A stretch of 45,681 nucleotides of DNA from contig UQQQ01000008.1 of NCBI GenBank assembly GCA_900543165.1, positions 1 through 45,681 on the forward strand, read 5' to 3'. A program made the translations under genes and the position numbers. The first letter of the stretch is position 1. The number at the start of each line of letters is the position of its first letter. Under the pieces are notes generated by a model, which did not search any database, had not been told where the DNA came from, and was given only the letters and a program-made list of their open reading frames with translations. This stretch comes from an uncultured Dialister sp. (GTDB taxonomy: Bacteria > Bacillota > Negativicutes > Veillonellales > Dialisteraceae). Positions 34,826 to 42,345 of the stretch are shown in pieces.

Positions 34826-35745
34826 AAAAGGTTATAGTCTCTGGAGCTAATGGCTTTGTAGGAACTGCACTTATTAAAGAATTAGTTGCACATGATTATG
34901 AAGTGTATGCGTTAGTACGGAAGAATCATCATGATAATATTCCGTACAGCCAGTGTGTTCATCTTGTAGAGTTTGATTTAGCTGAGGCTGGTAAATTACT
35001 TGATTTTATTCCCGTGGATAGTTATGAGGCTTTTTATCATCTCGCATGGAAAGGGGTCTCTGGCAGTGATAGGGCAAATCCCGATGTCCAAATTATGAAC
35101 CTGCAGTCAACTCTGGATTGCTTGAAAGTGGCAAAAGATTTAGGCTGTAAAAGATTTATTCCGACAGGATCAATTATGGAATATGAATCAATTGAGGAAA
35201 CATATACCCAAGGATGTCAGCCAGGGCTAGGATATATCTATGGTGCAGGTAAGGTAGCGGCTCATATTATGTGTATGTCTCTTGCTGCTCATGCAGGAAT
35301 AGATCTAATCTGGCCTATGATTACTAATACATATGGCCCTGGTGAAAAAAGTCCACGGTTGGTAAACTCAACTATTCGAAAATGCCTGGCAGGAATAAGC
35401 CCTCAGTTTACAGCTGGTAAGCAACGTTATGACTTTGTTTATATTGATGATGTTGCGCGGGCGTTTCGTTTGATAGCAGAGCATGGGAAGCCTTTTCATC
35501 ATTATCTGATAGGGAGTGGGCATGCAAAGCCGCTGAAAGAGTTTTTGTTGGAAATGAAAGACGCCATTGCACCCAATCTGGACTTTCTTTTCGGAGAGGT
35601 ACCGTTTACAGGAGTAGATGTTCCTCTTAGATATTTTGACTGCTCTGATACGGAGAAAGATACTGGGTTTAAGGCAGCTATTTCTTTCGGGGAAGGGTGT
35701 AAAAGAACCATGAATTGGTGGAAAATGCAGAAAGACTGTTTATAG
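34822..35745 (+). CDS. NAD(P)-dependent sugar reductase/epimerase, probably acting on CDP-4-keto-6-deoxyglucose
   Basis: 307 residues, started by a TTG overlapping the rfbG stop. Rossmann motif SGANGFVGTALI at residue 6, HLAWKGVSGSDR, active-site YIYGAGKVAAH (Tyr-x-x-x-Lys), and NTYGPGEKSPRL. It most resembles 4-keto reductases of the abequose/paratose synthase kind. No rfbH (3-deoxygenation) gene is next to it, so the expected product is a CDP-6-deoxyhexose that keeps its 3-hydroxyl. This is inferred from gene order; the stereochemistry at C4 cannot be read. Confidence 0.75.
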   Translation: MKKVIVSGANGFVGTALIKELVAHDYEVYALVRKNHHDNIPYSQCVHLVEFDLAEAGKLLDFIPVDSYEAFYHLAWKGVSGSDRANPDVQIMNLQSTLDCLKVAKDLGCKRFIPTGSIMEYESIEETYTQGCQPGLGYIYGAGKVAAHIMCMSLAAHAGIDLIWPMITNTYGPGEKSPRLVNSTIRKCLAGISPQFTAGKQRYDFVYIDDVARAFRLIAEHGKPFHHYLIGSGHAKPLKEFLLEMKDAIAPNLDFLFGEVPFTGVDVPLRYFDCSDTEKDTGFKAAISFGEGCKRTMNWWKMQKDCL

Positions 35746-35814
35746 TTCTTAATCCTGAAATATATTAATAATTAGACGACCGGACTAGTCCCACTTACTT
35801 AAGCATTCTAAGTA

Positions 35815-35843
35815 CAATTTCATCTTTGAAATTGTTTGTTGGG
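35815..35843 (+). terminator. Weak hairpin between reductase and mutase genes
   Basis: CAATTTC pairs with GAAATTG, followed by TTTGTT. Possibly an attenuating terminator. Confidence 0.35.
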
Positions 35844-35881
35844 GGTATCTGGTATTAGCTAGAATGTTAAAGGAGCATTTT

Positions 35882-37021
35882 ATGGCGGGAAATGTTATAG
35901 TTGTTGGCGCTGGACTTTCTGGTGCAGTTATAGCAAGGTATCTGGCTGAAAAAAATTATCAGGTTAAAGTTTTGGAAAAAAGAGCGCACATTGCAGGAAA
36001 TATGTATGATTATGAAGATGATCATGGTTTCCTTGTCCAAAAATATGGTCCCCATACATTCCATACTGTAAAAAAAGAATTGTATGAGTATATGTGCCGC
36101 TATGAGGACTGGCAGGATTATAAGCTGACCTGTGGTGCAGTGTGGGGCGGTAAGTATACACCGACTCCTTTCAATTTCACTACCATCGATACTTTTTATC
36201 CCGAAGAAAAGGCGGAGGAGTTGAAACAGCATCTTCTGCAGGCATTCAAAGGAAGAAGTACTGCTACGGTGGTGGAGGTCCTTGGAAATGAGGATCCCTT
36301 GGTGCGTGAGTATGCGGAGTTTCTTTTCCGGAATGACTATGCTCCCTATACGGCAAAGCAGTGGGGGGTATCTCCGGAGGAGATTGATCCCAGCGTTTTG
36401 GCTAGGGTGCCGCTTCGTTTCTCCTATGATACCGGCTATTTCGATGATCCCTATCAGGTGATGCCAATGCATTCTTTCACCAGGTTTTTTGAGAATCTGC
36501 TTCATCATCCGAATATTCATGTAGAGCTCGGGCAGGATGCACTGAAACGGCTGGAAATCAGAGAAAATCAGCTGTTCGTAGATGGAACGCCCTTTGATGG
36601 TCTGGTGGTCTATACCGGTCCCATTGATGAGTTATTCCATTTACAGTATGGCAAGCTGCCTTATCGGTCGCTCCGTTTTGAGTGGAAGTATTCTGATAAA
36701 GACAGTATCCAGGATGCCCCGGTGGTGGCTTATCCGCAGGAGAAAGGCTTTACCCGGATTACAGAATATAAGAAACTTCCTGTCCAGGATAAACCGGGAA
36801 GCAGCTATGCCTTGGAATATCCACTGCCCTATGAGGAGGGAAAGGACATGGAGCCTTACTATCCGGTACTGACAAAGGAAAGCCAGGAACAGTATGCAAA
36901 GTACAAAGCACTGGCGGATCAGGTCCCTCATCTCATCTGCTGCGGACGGCTGGCGGATTTCAAATATTACAATATGGACCAGGCCTTGGACAGGGCTTTG
37001 GAAATTTGTAAAAAGCTATAG
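35882..37021 (+). CDS. UDP-galactopyranose mutase homologue (NDP-hexose mutase, copy 1)
   Basis: 379 residues. FAD-binding VVGAGLSGAVIARYLAEK at the N-terminus, KRAHIAGNMYDYED, KYGPHTFHT, then AKQWG, ARVPLRFSYDTGYF, and the C-terminal GRLADFKYYNMDQALDRAL. It interconverts pyranose and furanose forms of a nucleotide sugar by flavin chemistry. It differs clearly from the second mutase at 43177, which has the classic Glf signatures. Placed directly after the CDP-6-deoxysugar genes, it may act on that sugar rather than UDP-galactose. ATG 35882 follows AAAGGAG by six bases. Confidence 0.85.
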   Translation: MAGNVIVVGAGLSGAVIARYLAEKNYQVKVLEKRAHIAGNMYDYEDDHGFLVQKYGPHTFHTVKKELYEYMCRYEDWQDYKLTCGAVWGGKYTPTPFNFTTIDTFYPEEKAEELKQHLLQAFKGRSTATVVEVLGNEDPLVREYAEFLFRNDYAPYTAKQWGVSPEEIDPSVLARVPLRFSYDTGYFDDPYQVMPMHSFTRFFENLLHHPNIHVELGQDALKRLEIRENQLFVDGTPFDGLVVYTGPIDELFHLQYGKLPYRSLRFEWKYSDKDSIQDAPVVAYPQEKGFTRITEYKKLPVQDKPGSSYALEYPLPYEEGKDMEPYYPVLTKESQEQYAKYKALADQVPHLICCGRLADFKYYNMDQALDRALEICKKL

Positions 37022-37035
37022 GATGGTGCAGCATG

Positions 37036-37085
37036 TAAAAACAGTGGACTCAAATCTCATTTGGTCTGCTGTTTTTATTTTTGCA
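37036..37085 (+). terminator. Terminator after the first mutase
   Basis: AAAACAGTGGACTCAAAT pairs imperfectly with ATTTGGTCTGCTGTTTTT, followed by ATTTTTG. Confidence 0.7.
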
Positions 37086-37153
37086 GTATTGAATACTGTT
37101 GAATGAAGGTATTCTTATGAGTACATTGGGTCAACGGCAAAGGGGAAATCTAT

Positions 37154-37849
37154 ATGGGTATTCTAAATCTGGATGGTAATACCATTTTTTCTATAATTAC
37201 ATTCGGATGGGCGGCATATACTTACTTTCGCGGAGAAAAAATGAACAGGGAACTTCAAAAAATGAAAGGAGAGCAGGGGAAGAGCCTGGAGTCCTATAAG
37301 ATATTTACAAAGCAAAGGCATGAAAGAATCATCGCCTTTTATGATTCCCTGTGTGTATTGCTGGGGGCATGTGAAGATCTTTCACTGAAGTTAATTATTG
37401 CTAGATACCCTGATTTCAGTACACTGTCAGTTGACGATTTTCAAAAATATGTCAAAAATCTTAAAATACTACCGCAGGATGAAGTGGTATTGATTAAAGA
37501 ATTCAGACATTGCCGTTATGAAAGCATGGATACGCCAAATCTGGAAAAAGCATTGTACAGGGCTAATTATAATAAATATATATCTGCATATAATGAAAGT
37601 AATTCTAAGTGGGTAAAGCTGAAGCTGTATATTTCACCAGAGGATGAAAAGAGAATAGGAGAGTTTTTCGAAAAGGCACGAACAATGTTTCTTAAGTATC
37701 TGAATCCGGATCTTAAGGATAGAGGTCTTCAAATACCTGAAGAGCCGGATACACATTTTGAGCTGCAATGCCAGGATTATTTTGATAAATTAACTATAGA
37801 ATTGTCATCTGATATTATTCCAATATTACGTAAAAACTTGAGACAATAA
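37154..37849 (+). CDS. Membrane-anchored protein of unknown function
   Basis: 231 residues. Residues ~8-25 (TIFSIITFGWAAYTYF) form one N-terminal membrane segment, followed by a basic-acidic helical region (KMNRELQKMKGEQGKSLESY) and a predicted helical cytoplasmic domain. No enzyme motif is visible and I do not recognise the family. It sits between the polysaccharide genes and pgi, behind a terminator, and is AT-rich like its neighbours. AGGGGAAA precedes the ATG. Confidence 0.7.
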   Translation: MGILNLDGNTIFSIITFGWAAYTYFRGEKMNRELQKMKGEQGKSLESYKIFTKQRHERIIAFYDSLCVLLGACEDLSLKLIIARYPDFSTLSVDDFQKYVKNLKILPQDEVVLIKEFRHCRYESMDTPNLEKALYRANYNKYISAYNESNSKWVKLKLYISPEDEKRIGEFFEKARTMFLKYLNPDLKDRGLQIPEEPDTHFELQCQDYFDKLTIELSSDIIPILRKNLRQ

Positions 37850-37899
37850 GTGAATGTAAAGAGTACCTTGAAGTGTATCTATTACTGGGGATGATCTTT

Positions 37900-37929
37900 T
37901 TAACATATTAATTTGAATTATGATACAAT
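37900..37929 (+). promoter_or_regulatory. Promoter of pgi
   Basis: TTAACA, 18 bases, TACAAT with an upstream TGA (extended -10). About 93 bases before the pgi start. Confidence 0.6.
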
Positions 37930-38021
37930 ATTAACATACTGAAATAGAACTAGCTATAAGATAAAATTGGTTTTAAACTTATGAGTTTAAATCTGTTGTA
38001 GATGGGGATAGGAGCTTAGGC

Positions 38022-39428
38022 ATGACTATTAATGATGAACTGATGATAGATATAAAGCATCTTTTGGGAAACCGGTGGAGTGTGAAGCGTGAGGACTTAG
38101 ACAGCTATAGCAGGCAGATCAGAAGGGCGGCAAGGGATGTATCAAAGCTGAGGCAGAGCGGGAAGGGACTGGATGGAAGCCAGATCCTTTTTCCTCATTT
38201 GCCATATCTGCTCAAGGAAGAGGTGCTGATTTCCAGGGAAGAAAGAGAGGCCCTCCTTCGACTTCGGGAGAAAGCCAAAGGCTATGATGCGGTTATTTCC
38301 ATCGGCATCGGCGGTTCCTATCTGGGAAATCAGGTGCTTTTTGATCTCTTCTGTGGCCCATACTGGAACCAGCTCACCAAAGAAGAGCGGAAAGGATATC
38401 CCCAGATTTATTTTTCCGGCCAGAATGTAGATCCGGTAAGTTTGACGGATCTGGCTTCCTGTATCAAAAGGGAAGCCGGGCGAATTGTGGATCGCCGTAT
38501 GAAGGTGCTTTTCCTCGTGATTTCCAAGTCAGGCACCACCATCGAGCCGGTGACGGCTGTACGGGGGTTGAAAAAGCTGCTTGCTCCAGTCTGCGATATC
38601 CATCTCATGGCAATTACGGATAAGGAAAAAGGACGAATCCGGCCTTTGTCGGAAAAAGAACACTTCCCATGTTTTACGGTGCCTGACGGCATCGGTGGCC
38701 GGTTCAGCGTATTTTCCCAGGTGGGTCTTGTCTTTGCCAGCCTGGCAGGTATCCCCATAGAGGAATTCCTACAGGGAGCCCAGATGGTGGAGGAAGCCTG
38801 CCAGTCGGAAGATATTTCTGAAAATCCGGCTCTCATGTTTGCGGCCTTGAAGTTCATCGCCATGAAAGAGTACGGCATGACTGCTGAGGTGGTGATGCCC
38901 TATGGTGACAAGCTCCGCTCCTTCGGCTGGTGGTATGCCCAGCTTTTAGGAGAATCCCTAGGCAAGAAATATGATCTCCAGGGGAATATTGTCTATAACG
39001 GCAGGACACCGGTAGTTGCTGTAGGTACCACGGATATGCACTCTCTTACTCAGGAGCACCAGCAGGGAAAGAAAAACAAGTTGGTACAGTTCATCTCCGT
39101 GGAGCATCTTCCTGCAGACCTCTCTGTCCTCTGTGATGAAAAGGATGTCAGCGGCATGGTCCCCATGAGCCGTATGCTCTCCGCTGCTAGAAAGGCGAAT
39201 GAAGAAGCACTGGCCTCCGAAGAGCGCATGAGCTGCCACATCGCCATGAAGGAGCTCACGCCTTATCATGTAGGAGCTCTCATGTATTTCTTCTTCCTTA
39301 CCATCGCCTACGAAGGAGCCCTGGCCAACGTAAACGCTTTCGACCAGCCCGGCGTGGAAGACTATAAGAAGATACTGCATGAGGATCTGAGGAAGTATAT
39401 TCTTGGACGGAATGGAGTTGAGGAATGA
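38022..39428 (+). CDS. pgi: Glucose-6-phosphate isomerase
   Basis: Interconverts glucose-6-P and fructose-6-P. 468 residues, in the range of the shorter bacterial Pgi. Signatures: SIGIGGSYLGNQ, FLVISKSGTTIEP, GIGGRFSVFSQVGL (phosphate loop), EVVMPYGDKLRSFGWWYAQLLGESLGK, and the C-terminal NVNAFDQPGVEDYKK. GGAG lies eleven bases upstream of the ATG. Its place in the polysaccharide locus fits supply of fructose-6-P for glmS and of hexose phosphates for nucleotide sugars. Confidence 0.95.
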   Translation: MTINDELMIDIKHLLGNRWSVKREDLDSYSRQIRRAARDVSKLRQSGKGLDGSQILFPHLPYLLKEEVLISREEREALLRLREKAKGYDAVISIGIGGSYLGNQVLFDLFCGPYWNQLTKEERKGYPQIYFSGQNVDPVSLTDLASCIKREAGRIVDRRMKVLFLVISKSGTTIEPVTAVRGLKKLLAPVCDIHLMAITDKEKGRIRPLSEKEHFPCFTVPDGIGGRFSVFSQVGLVFASLAGIPIEEFLQGAQMVEEACQSEDISENPALMFAALKFIAMKEYGMTAEVVMPYGDKLRSFGWWYAQLLGESLGKKYDLQGNIVYNGRTPVVAVGTTDMHSLTQEHQQGKKNKLVQFISVEHLPADLSVLCDEKDVSGMVPMSRMLSAARKANEEALASEERMSCHIAMKELTPYHVGALMYFFFLTIAYEGALANVNAFDQPGVEDYKKILHEDLRKYILGRNGVEE

Positions 39429-39473
39429 GGAATGAGGTTTGAGACCTCAGACAAGAGACGTCAGGCGGTCAAT

Positions 39474-39520
39474 CTTAAGAACCCTCCAGCCCAATGGGCT
39501 GGAGGGTTCTTGCATTTTTG
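39474..39520 (+). terminator. Terminator of pgi
   Basis: A 14-bp perfect stem AAGAACCCTCCAGCCC / GGGCTGGAGGGTTCTT with a short AAT loop, then GCATTTTTGG. Confidence 0.82.
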
Positions 39521-39750
39521 GGCATATTTCGTAAAATGAGAAAAAATAAAATTTTTTATTTTCTACGTTTACATAAACTCGATGTTTCTATTAGTAGAAG
39601 GAGCAAGTTTATAAAGCAATTCTGAAGGCACACACTTTCCTGCTAATCCTAGGTCCGGCAGGGGAGGGTATTTCGGATACACGGGGATTCCCTTGTTTCC
39701 TTCCATCCAATTTGGCCAAAGTATAACAGATATGAACTACACAATGAACC

Positions 39751-39900
39751 CAGGACTCTAAATCAGCTCCACATATGCAGAAATGACGAGAGACTCGTGT
39801 ATGGCGCGTGCCGTCGTACTTCGGTACAGCAGCGGCCGTAGACCATGCAGACACCGAACTCATTGGGCATCATGCTGATTTGAGATATCGGGTTTCTTGT
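39751..39900 (+). repeat. Left arm of a ~150-bp imperfect inverted repeat pair around the RT locus
   Basis: Matches 42193-42345 on the other strand. Highly alike blocks are CAGGACTC, GCAGAAATGACG.GAGACTC, TGGCGCG.GCCGTCG, CCGTAGACCATGCAG and CCGAACTCATTGGGCAT, with a short variable stretch and a one-base length difference between them. That length difference breaks any shared reading frame, so the conserved thing is more likely DNA or RNA structure than protein. Confidence 0.85.
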
Positions 39901-39980
39901 GCTACATTGAATATTTTTAGTAGGCCTTAGAGATAGAGCGAAATAGTTGAGCAGAATAGAGAGGACTATTTTGTCTTATA

Positions 39981-40055
39981 AATATTACGCCGCTTCAGAT
40001 CCCAGCGAATGCACTGTGCGAGGTGAGAACCAGTGAATACGTGGGAGAGGGGCAT
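39981..40055 (+). repeat. Left direct repeat flanking the RNA-RT cassette
   Basis: AATATTACGCCGCTTCAGA (39981-39999) is identical at 42047-42065. Similarity continues more weakly for about 50 bases (GAGAACCAGTGAATACGTGG against GAGAGCCATGGGATACGCGG). The CCGC near the start can pair with GTGG here and GCGG in the other copy, a pairing-preserving change. A further stem GGGGCAT/ATGCCCC follows to about 40125. Confidence 0.85.
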
Positions 40056-40214
40056 TCATTTCATGTGAAGGATCCTTTCTTGATTTACCTGTATTTATGG
40101 ATTCATTCATGCCCCTTGCTTAGGAATATGGTATGACTCTCATTCGCGTATTAGGCAGCTTTTGGTGAATGCACATCATATTTGCTATATTCTTTTATCA
40201 TTCTTAAAACGTGA

Positions 40215-40242
40215 TTGAATTTATTGATATTTAGAGTATAAT
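40215..40242 (+). promoter_or_regulatory. Promoter of the predicted ncRNA and RT gene
   Basis: TTGAAT (40215-40220), 16 bases, perfect TATAAT (40237-40242). Transcription would start near 40249. Confidence 0.75.
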
Positions 40243-40250
40243 ACAAATAA

Positions 40251-40523
40251 GGATCACTTGATTTCTTTATATTTCATCTCGGTCCTGTGACGGTGTCTTA
40301 TGAGGCATCGGATGGCTTTATCAAAGTCAATGCTCCTTTCAGAACTGTTGTAAGAACCCTGAAACAGGAAAGAAAGGCCTTTCTTCCCAGTTTCATCGAA
40401 CGCTTGCTACACGGCATGAATTCGAGTATGTCGAGCAGGCACTCAGCAAACGCTGTAACTGCTTGTAATGTGATGGCTGGTGATTCTAATCCCAGTGTAT
40501 CATGTATAGTTAGAAATATTGGA
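40251..40523 (+). other. Stop-free frame through the ncRNA, candidate never-ending (Neo-like) coding unit
   Basis: No stop codon for 273 bases in this frame. If the 114-base interval 40343-40456 were the repeated unit, the frame would stay open across each junction and the peptide would repeat every 38 residues (containing TLKQERKAFLPSFIERLLHG, a plausible amphipathic helix). A second frame is also open from 40301 to 40462 and would likewise be endless in such a concatemer (containing TRHEFEYVEQALSKRC), so the coding frame is not settled. A conventional start with a ribosome site is not apparent. Confidence 0.4.
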
Positions 40524-40550
40524 TAGGGGAGTAATCCAGTTTGCTTTTCG

Positions 40551-40597
40551 TCCCATTAGCTATAAGGATCTATCCACCTTGGCTAATGGGATTTTTA
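40551..40597 (+). terminator. Terminator or attenuator between ncRNA and RT
   Basis: TCCCATTAGC (40551-40560) pairs perfectly with GCTAATGGGA (40582-40591) around an inner GGATCTATCC hairpin, followed by TTTTT. Placed 28 bases before the RT start, it would end most transcripts as ncRNA and let a fraction read into the RT gene. Confidence 0.8.
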
Positions 40598-40624
40598 AGT
40601 GGGACTTATGTGAGGATGTTGCAT

Positions 40625-42034
40625 ATGGATGCAGATATCGAAATTAGAAAAGAAATCGAAGGGAAAAATATTTCTTATATCCATTTTGATCGTAGAATAA
40701 AATTGACAAATCATTTGTGGCGTTGCATTACAAATAAGAAGTGGGTGCTAAGGCATGGCTTTTATCCTTTTATTCATTTTAAACGGCCTAAGTACCATAA
40801 GTCTTGGTCGACGGATTCTTCAGGAAAACGAATTTGGAAAGACGAAGGGCCAAAATATCGGGATATACTCTATGCAGCACATAAAGACGCATGGATTTAC
40901 AGATACTATGGAGCTTTGTTTAACAGACAGTATAATCAGTATTTGGAAAATAAGGAGACTGATGATTGTTCTATTGCATATAGGACAAATAAGAAGGGAA
41001 AATCGAATATTTCATTTGCAGAGGAAGCGTTGGCCTTTATTAAGTTCCATAAGCCTTGTTATGTTATCATAGGTGATTTTACACATTTTTTTGATTTTCT
41101 TGATCATACTTACCTGTTGAACCAGATTCGTAGCGTTTTGGACAGCCAGTATATTCCTGATGATATTTATTATGTATTGAATTCCCTCTTGCATTACAGT
41201 TATGTTGATTACGAAGCAATTACTTCCTATAAAAGAATGACGCATCAACAGCTTTGTCAGTGTCAAACGGTTTTGACAGATCAGGAATTCAGGATTCTCT
41301 CAAGAAAGAAACAGAGAGAATCTAAAGATGACCAGTTTATCATAAAAATAAATGGAGAACATTTCGGGATTCCGCAGGGGTCCCCAATGAGTGGGGTACT
41401 GGCGAATATCTATATGATTCAATTCGATGAAAAAATTTTTGAATTAGTGCGGTCGTATCATGGAATATACCGCCGTTATTCAGATGATTTTATTATTGCT
41501 ATTCCGGAAAAGTATATAACGGAAGAACAATATCAACAAATGATTCATCAGCTGCAGGGAATTTTTAACCAGAGAAATACAAATACAGGAAAGTATCTGG
41601 TTAAATTATCACCGGAAAAAACTAAGAAATATCGTGTTAGTGCGAACTTGATTATTTACAATGAGCAAAAGGAGCATGGAATCATTTCTTTTTTAGGGTT
41701 TTCATACGATGGAAAGAGAGTTTATATTAAAGACAGCTCTGTAAGGCGTTATTATAGTCATGCTTATAGTAAGGCTGATCACGTTGTGAAGCAAAATGTC
41801 CAGCTTAGTCAGCTTAAGAAGAATAAAAGGAGAACTACAAATTTATATACGTTGTATAGTATAGCTGGATTGTATAGAAATAGCAGTAAGTCTAAGCGAG
41901 GATCAAATTTTCCGGTGTATTCCCAAAGGGCACATTTTATCTTCCAAAAGAATTTCAAGAGTGAAAATCAAACTGGTCTCGTAGCTCAAAGGCATATGAG
42001 GCAATTAAGAAAACGACTTAATTCAAAAAACTAG
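40625..42034 (+). CDS. Stand-alone defence-type reverse transcriptase, DRT2/UG2-like
   Basis: 469 residues. The start ATG 40625 is set by GTGAGG nine bases upstream; an in-frame extension to 40541 would cross the terminator hairpin. RT motifs: catalytic Asp151 in IGDFTHFFDFLDH, GIPQGSPMSGVLANIYM at 248-264, YRRYSDDF with Asp287 and Asp288, and FLGFSYDGKRVYI after it. N-terminal HFDRR (20-24), YAAHKD (83-88) and IAYRTNKKGKSNI (from 117) fit my memory of the DRT2 group. It lacks group II intron X/maturase and endonuclease regions, and has QGxxxSG rather than the GxxxSQ of diversity-generating RTs. The basic C-terminus (RRYYSHAY, RQLRKRLN) would suit RNA binding. It probably copies the upstream ncRNA as an anti-phage response. 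Confidence 0.75.
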   Translation: MDADIEIRKEIEGKNISYIHFDRRIKLTNHLWRCITNKKWVLRHGFYPFIHFKRPKYHKSWSTDSSGKRIWKDEGPKYRDILYAAHKDAWIYRYYGALFNRQYNQYLENKETDDCSIAYRTNKKGKSNISFAEEALAFIKFHKPCYVIIGDFTHFFDFLDHTYLLNQIRSVLDSQYIPDDIYYVLNSLLHYSYVDYEAITSYKRMTHQQLCQCQTVLTDQEFRILSRKKQRESKDDQFIIKINGEHFGIPQGSPMSGVLANIYMIQFDEKIFELVRSYHGIYRRYSDDFIIAIPEKYITEEQYQQMIHQLQGIFNQRNTNTGKYLVKLSPEKTKKYRVSANLIIYNEQKEHGIISFLGFSYDGKRVYIKDSSVRRYYSHAYSKADHVVKQNVQLSQLKKNKRRTTNLYTLYSIAGLYRNSSKSKRGSNFPVYSQRAHFIFQKNFKSENQTGLVAQRHMRQLRKRLNSKN

Positions 42035-42046
42035 CCGGCTAGAGTG

Positions 42047-42115
42047 AATATTACGCCGCTTCAGAGCCACTCAGTATGCGTATGAGAGCCATGGGATACG
42101 CGGGGAGACAGTCAG
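42047..42115 (+). repeat. Right direct repeat flanking the RNA-RT cassette
   Basis: Carries the same 19-bp AATATTACGCCGCTTCAGA as 39981-39999, thirteen bases after the RT stop. A CTAGCCGGCTAG palindrome (42031-42042) overlaps the RT stop codon and a CAGTC-A-GACTG hairpin lies near its end. Confidence 0.85.
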
Positions 42116-42119
42116 ACTG

Positions 42120-42180
42120 CAGACGATCAGAAGATAGAATTGAGGTTTGAGAATTGAGATTTGAAGAGTAGAGACAAGCG
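42120..42180. repeat. TTGAGAATTGAGATTTGAG quasi-repeat, between RT locus repeats
   Basis: gaattgaggtttgagaattg and agatttgaagagtagagac belong to a second quasi-repeat family that recurs at 42655-42710, 44290-44340 and 44705-44790. Confidence 0.5.
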
Positions 42181-42192
42181 GATTATTCCACT

Positions 42193-42345
42193 ACAAAGAA
42201 ACCCAGTGTCTCCAATTGCCCGTCATGCCCAATGAGTTCGGGGGCTGCATGGTCTACGGACGCTTCTGCACGGGGGGCGACGGCGCGCGCCAGGCATGAG
42301 TCTCCCGTCATTTCTGCCCTGTAGGGTATTTTCTGGAGTCCTGAG
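42193..42345 (-). repeat. Right arm of the imperfect inverted repeat pair around the RT locus
   Basis: Reverse complement of the 39751-39900 type sequence, with conserved blocks ATGCCCAATGAGTTCGG, CTGCATGGTCTACGG and CGTCATTTCTGC. Short frames through it are not shared with the other arm. Confidence 0.85.

Larger units (their letters stand above)
40249..40598 (+). ncRNA. Predicted structured RNA upstream of the RT (likely template RNA)
   Basis: A ~350-nt segment between a good promoter and an intrinsic-terminator hairpin, directly before the RT start. It contains a perfect 16-bp palindrome AAGAAAGGCCTTTCTT (40370-40385). The frame beginning at 40251 has no stop until 40524-40526, 91 codons through almost the whole RNA. 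AACTG(C)TTGTAA occurs twice, with the AACTG cores at 40343 and 40457, 114 bases apart (38 codons). DRT2 systems have an ncRNA here whose ~120-nt part is copied round and round into a stop-free concatemeric gene. The match in layout is seen; that this RNA is copied is inferred. Confidence 0.65.

Noticed and set aside
39609..39863. An 84-codon minus-strand gene, and its counterpart at 42223-42432
   Set aside because: The two inverted arms are similar in DNA but a one-base length change puts them in different frames, so conserved coding is unlikely.
40541..40624. An N-terminal extension of the RT starting at 40541
   Set aside because: It would be translated from the terminator hairpin, has no ribosome site, and the ATG at 40625 has one at good spacing.
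40625..42034. A group II intron or retron
   Set aside because: No intron domain V sequence, maturase or endonuclease region, and no msr/msd-type short upstream hairpin pair with inverted a1/a2 ends that I can recognise.
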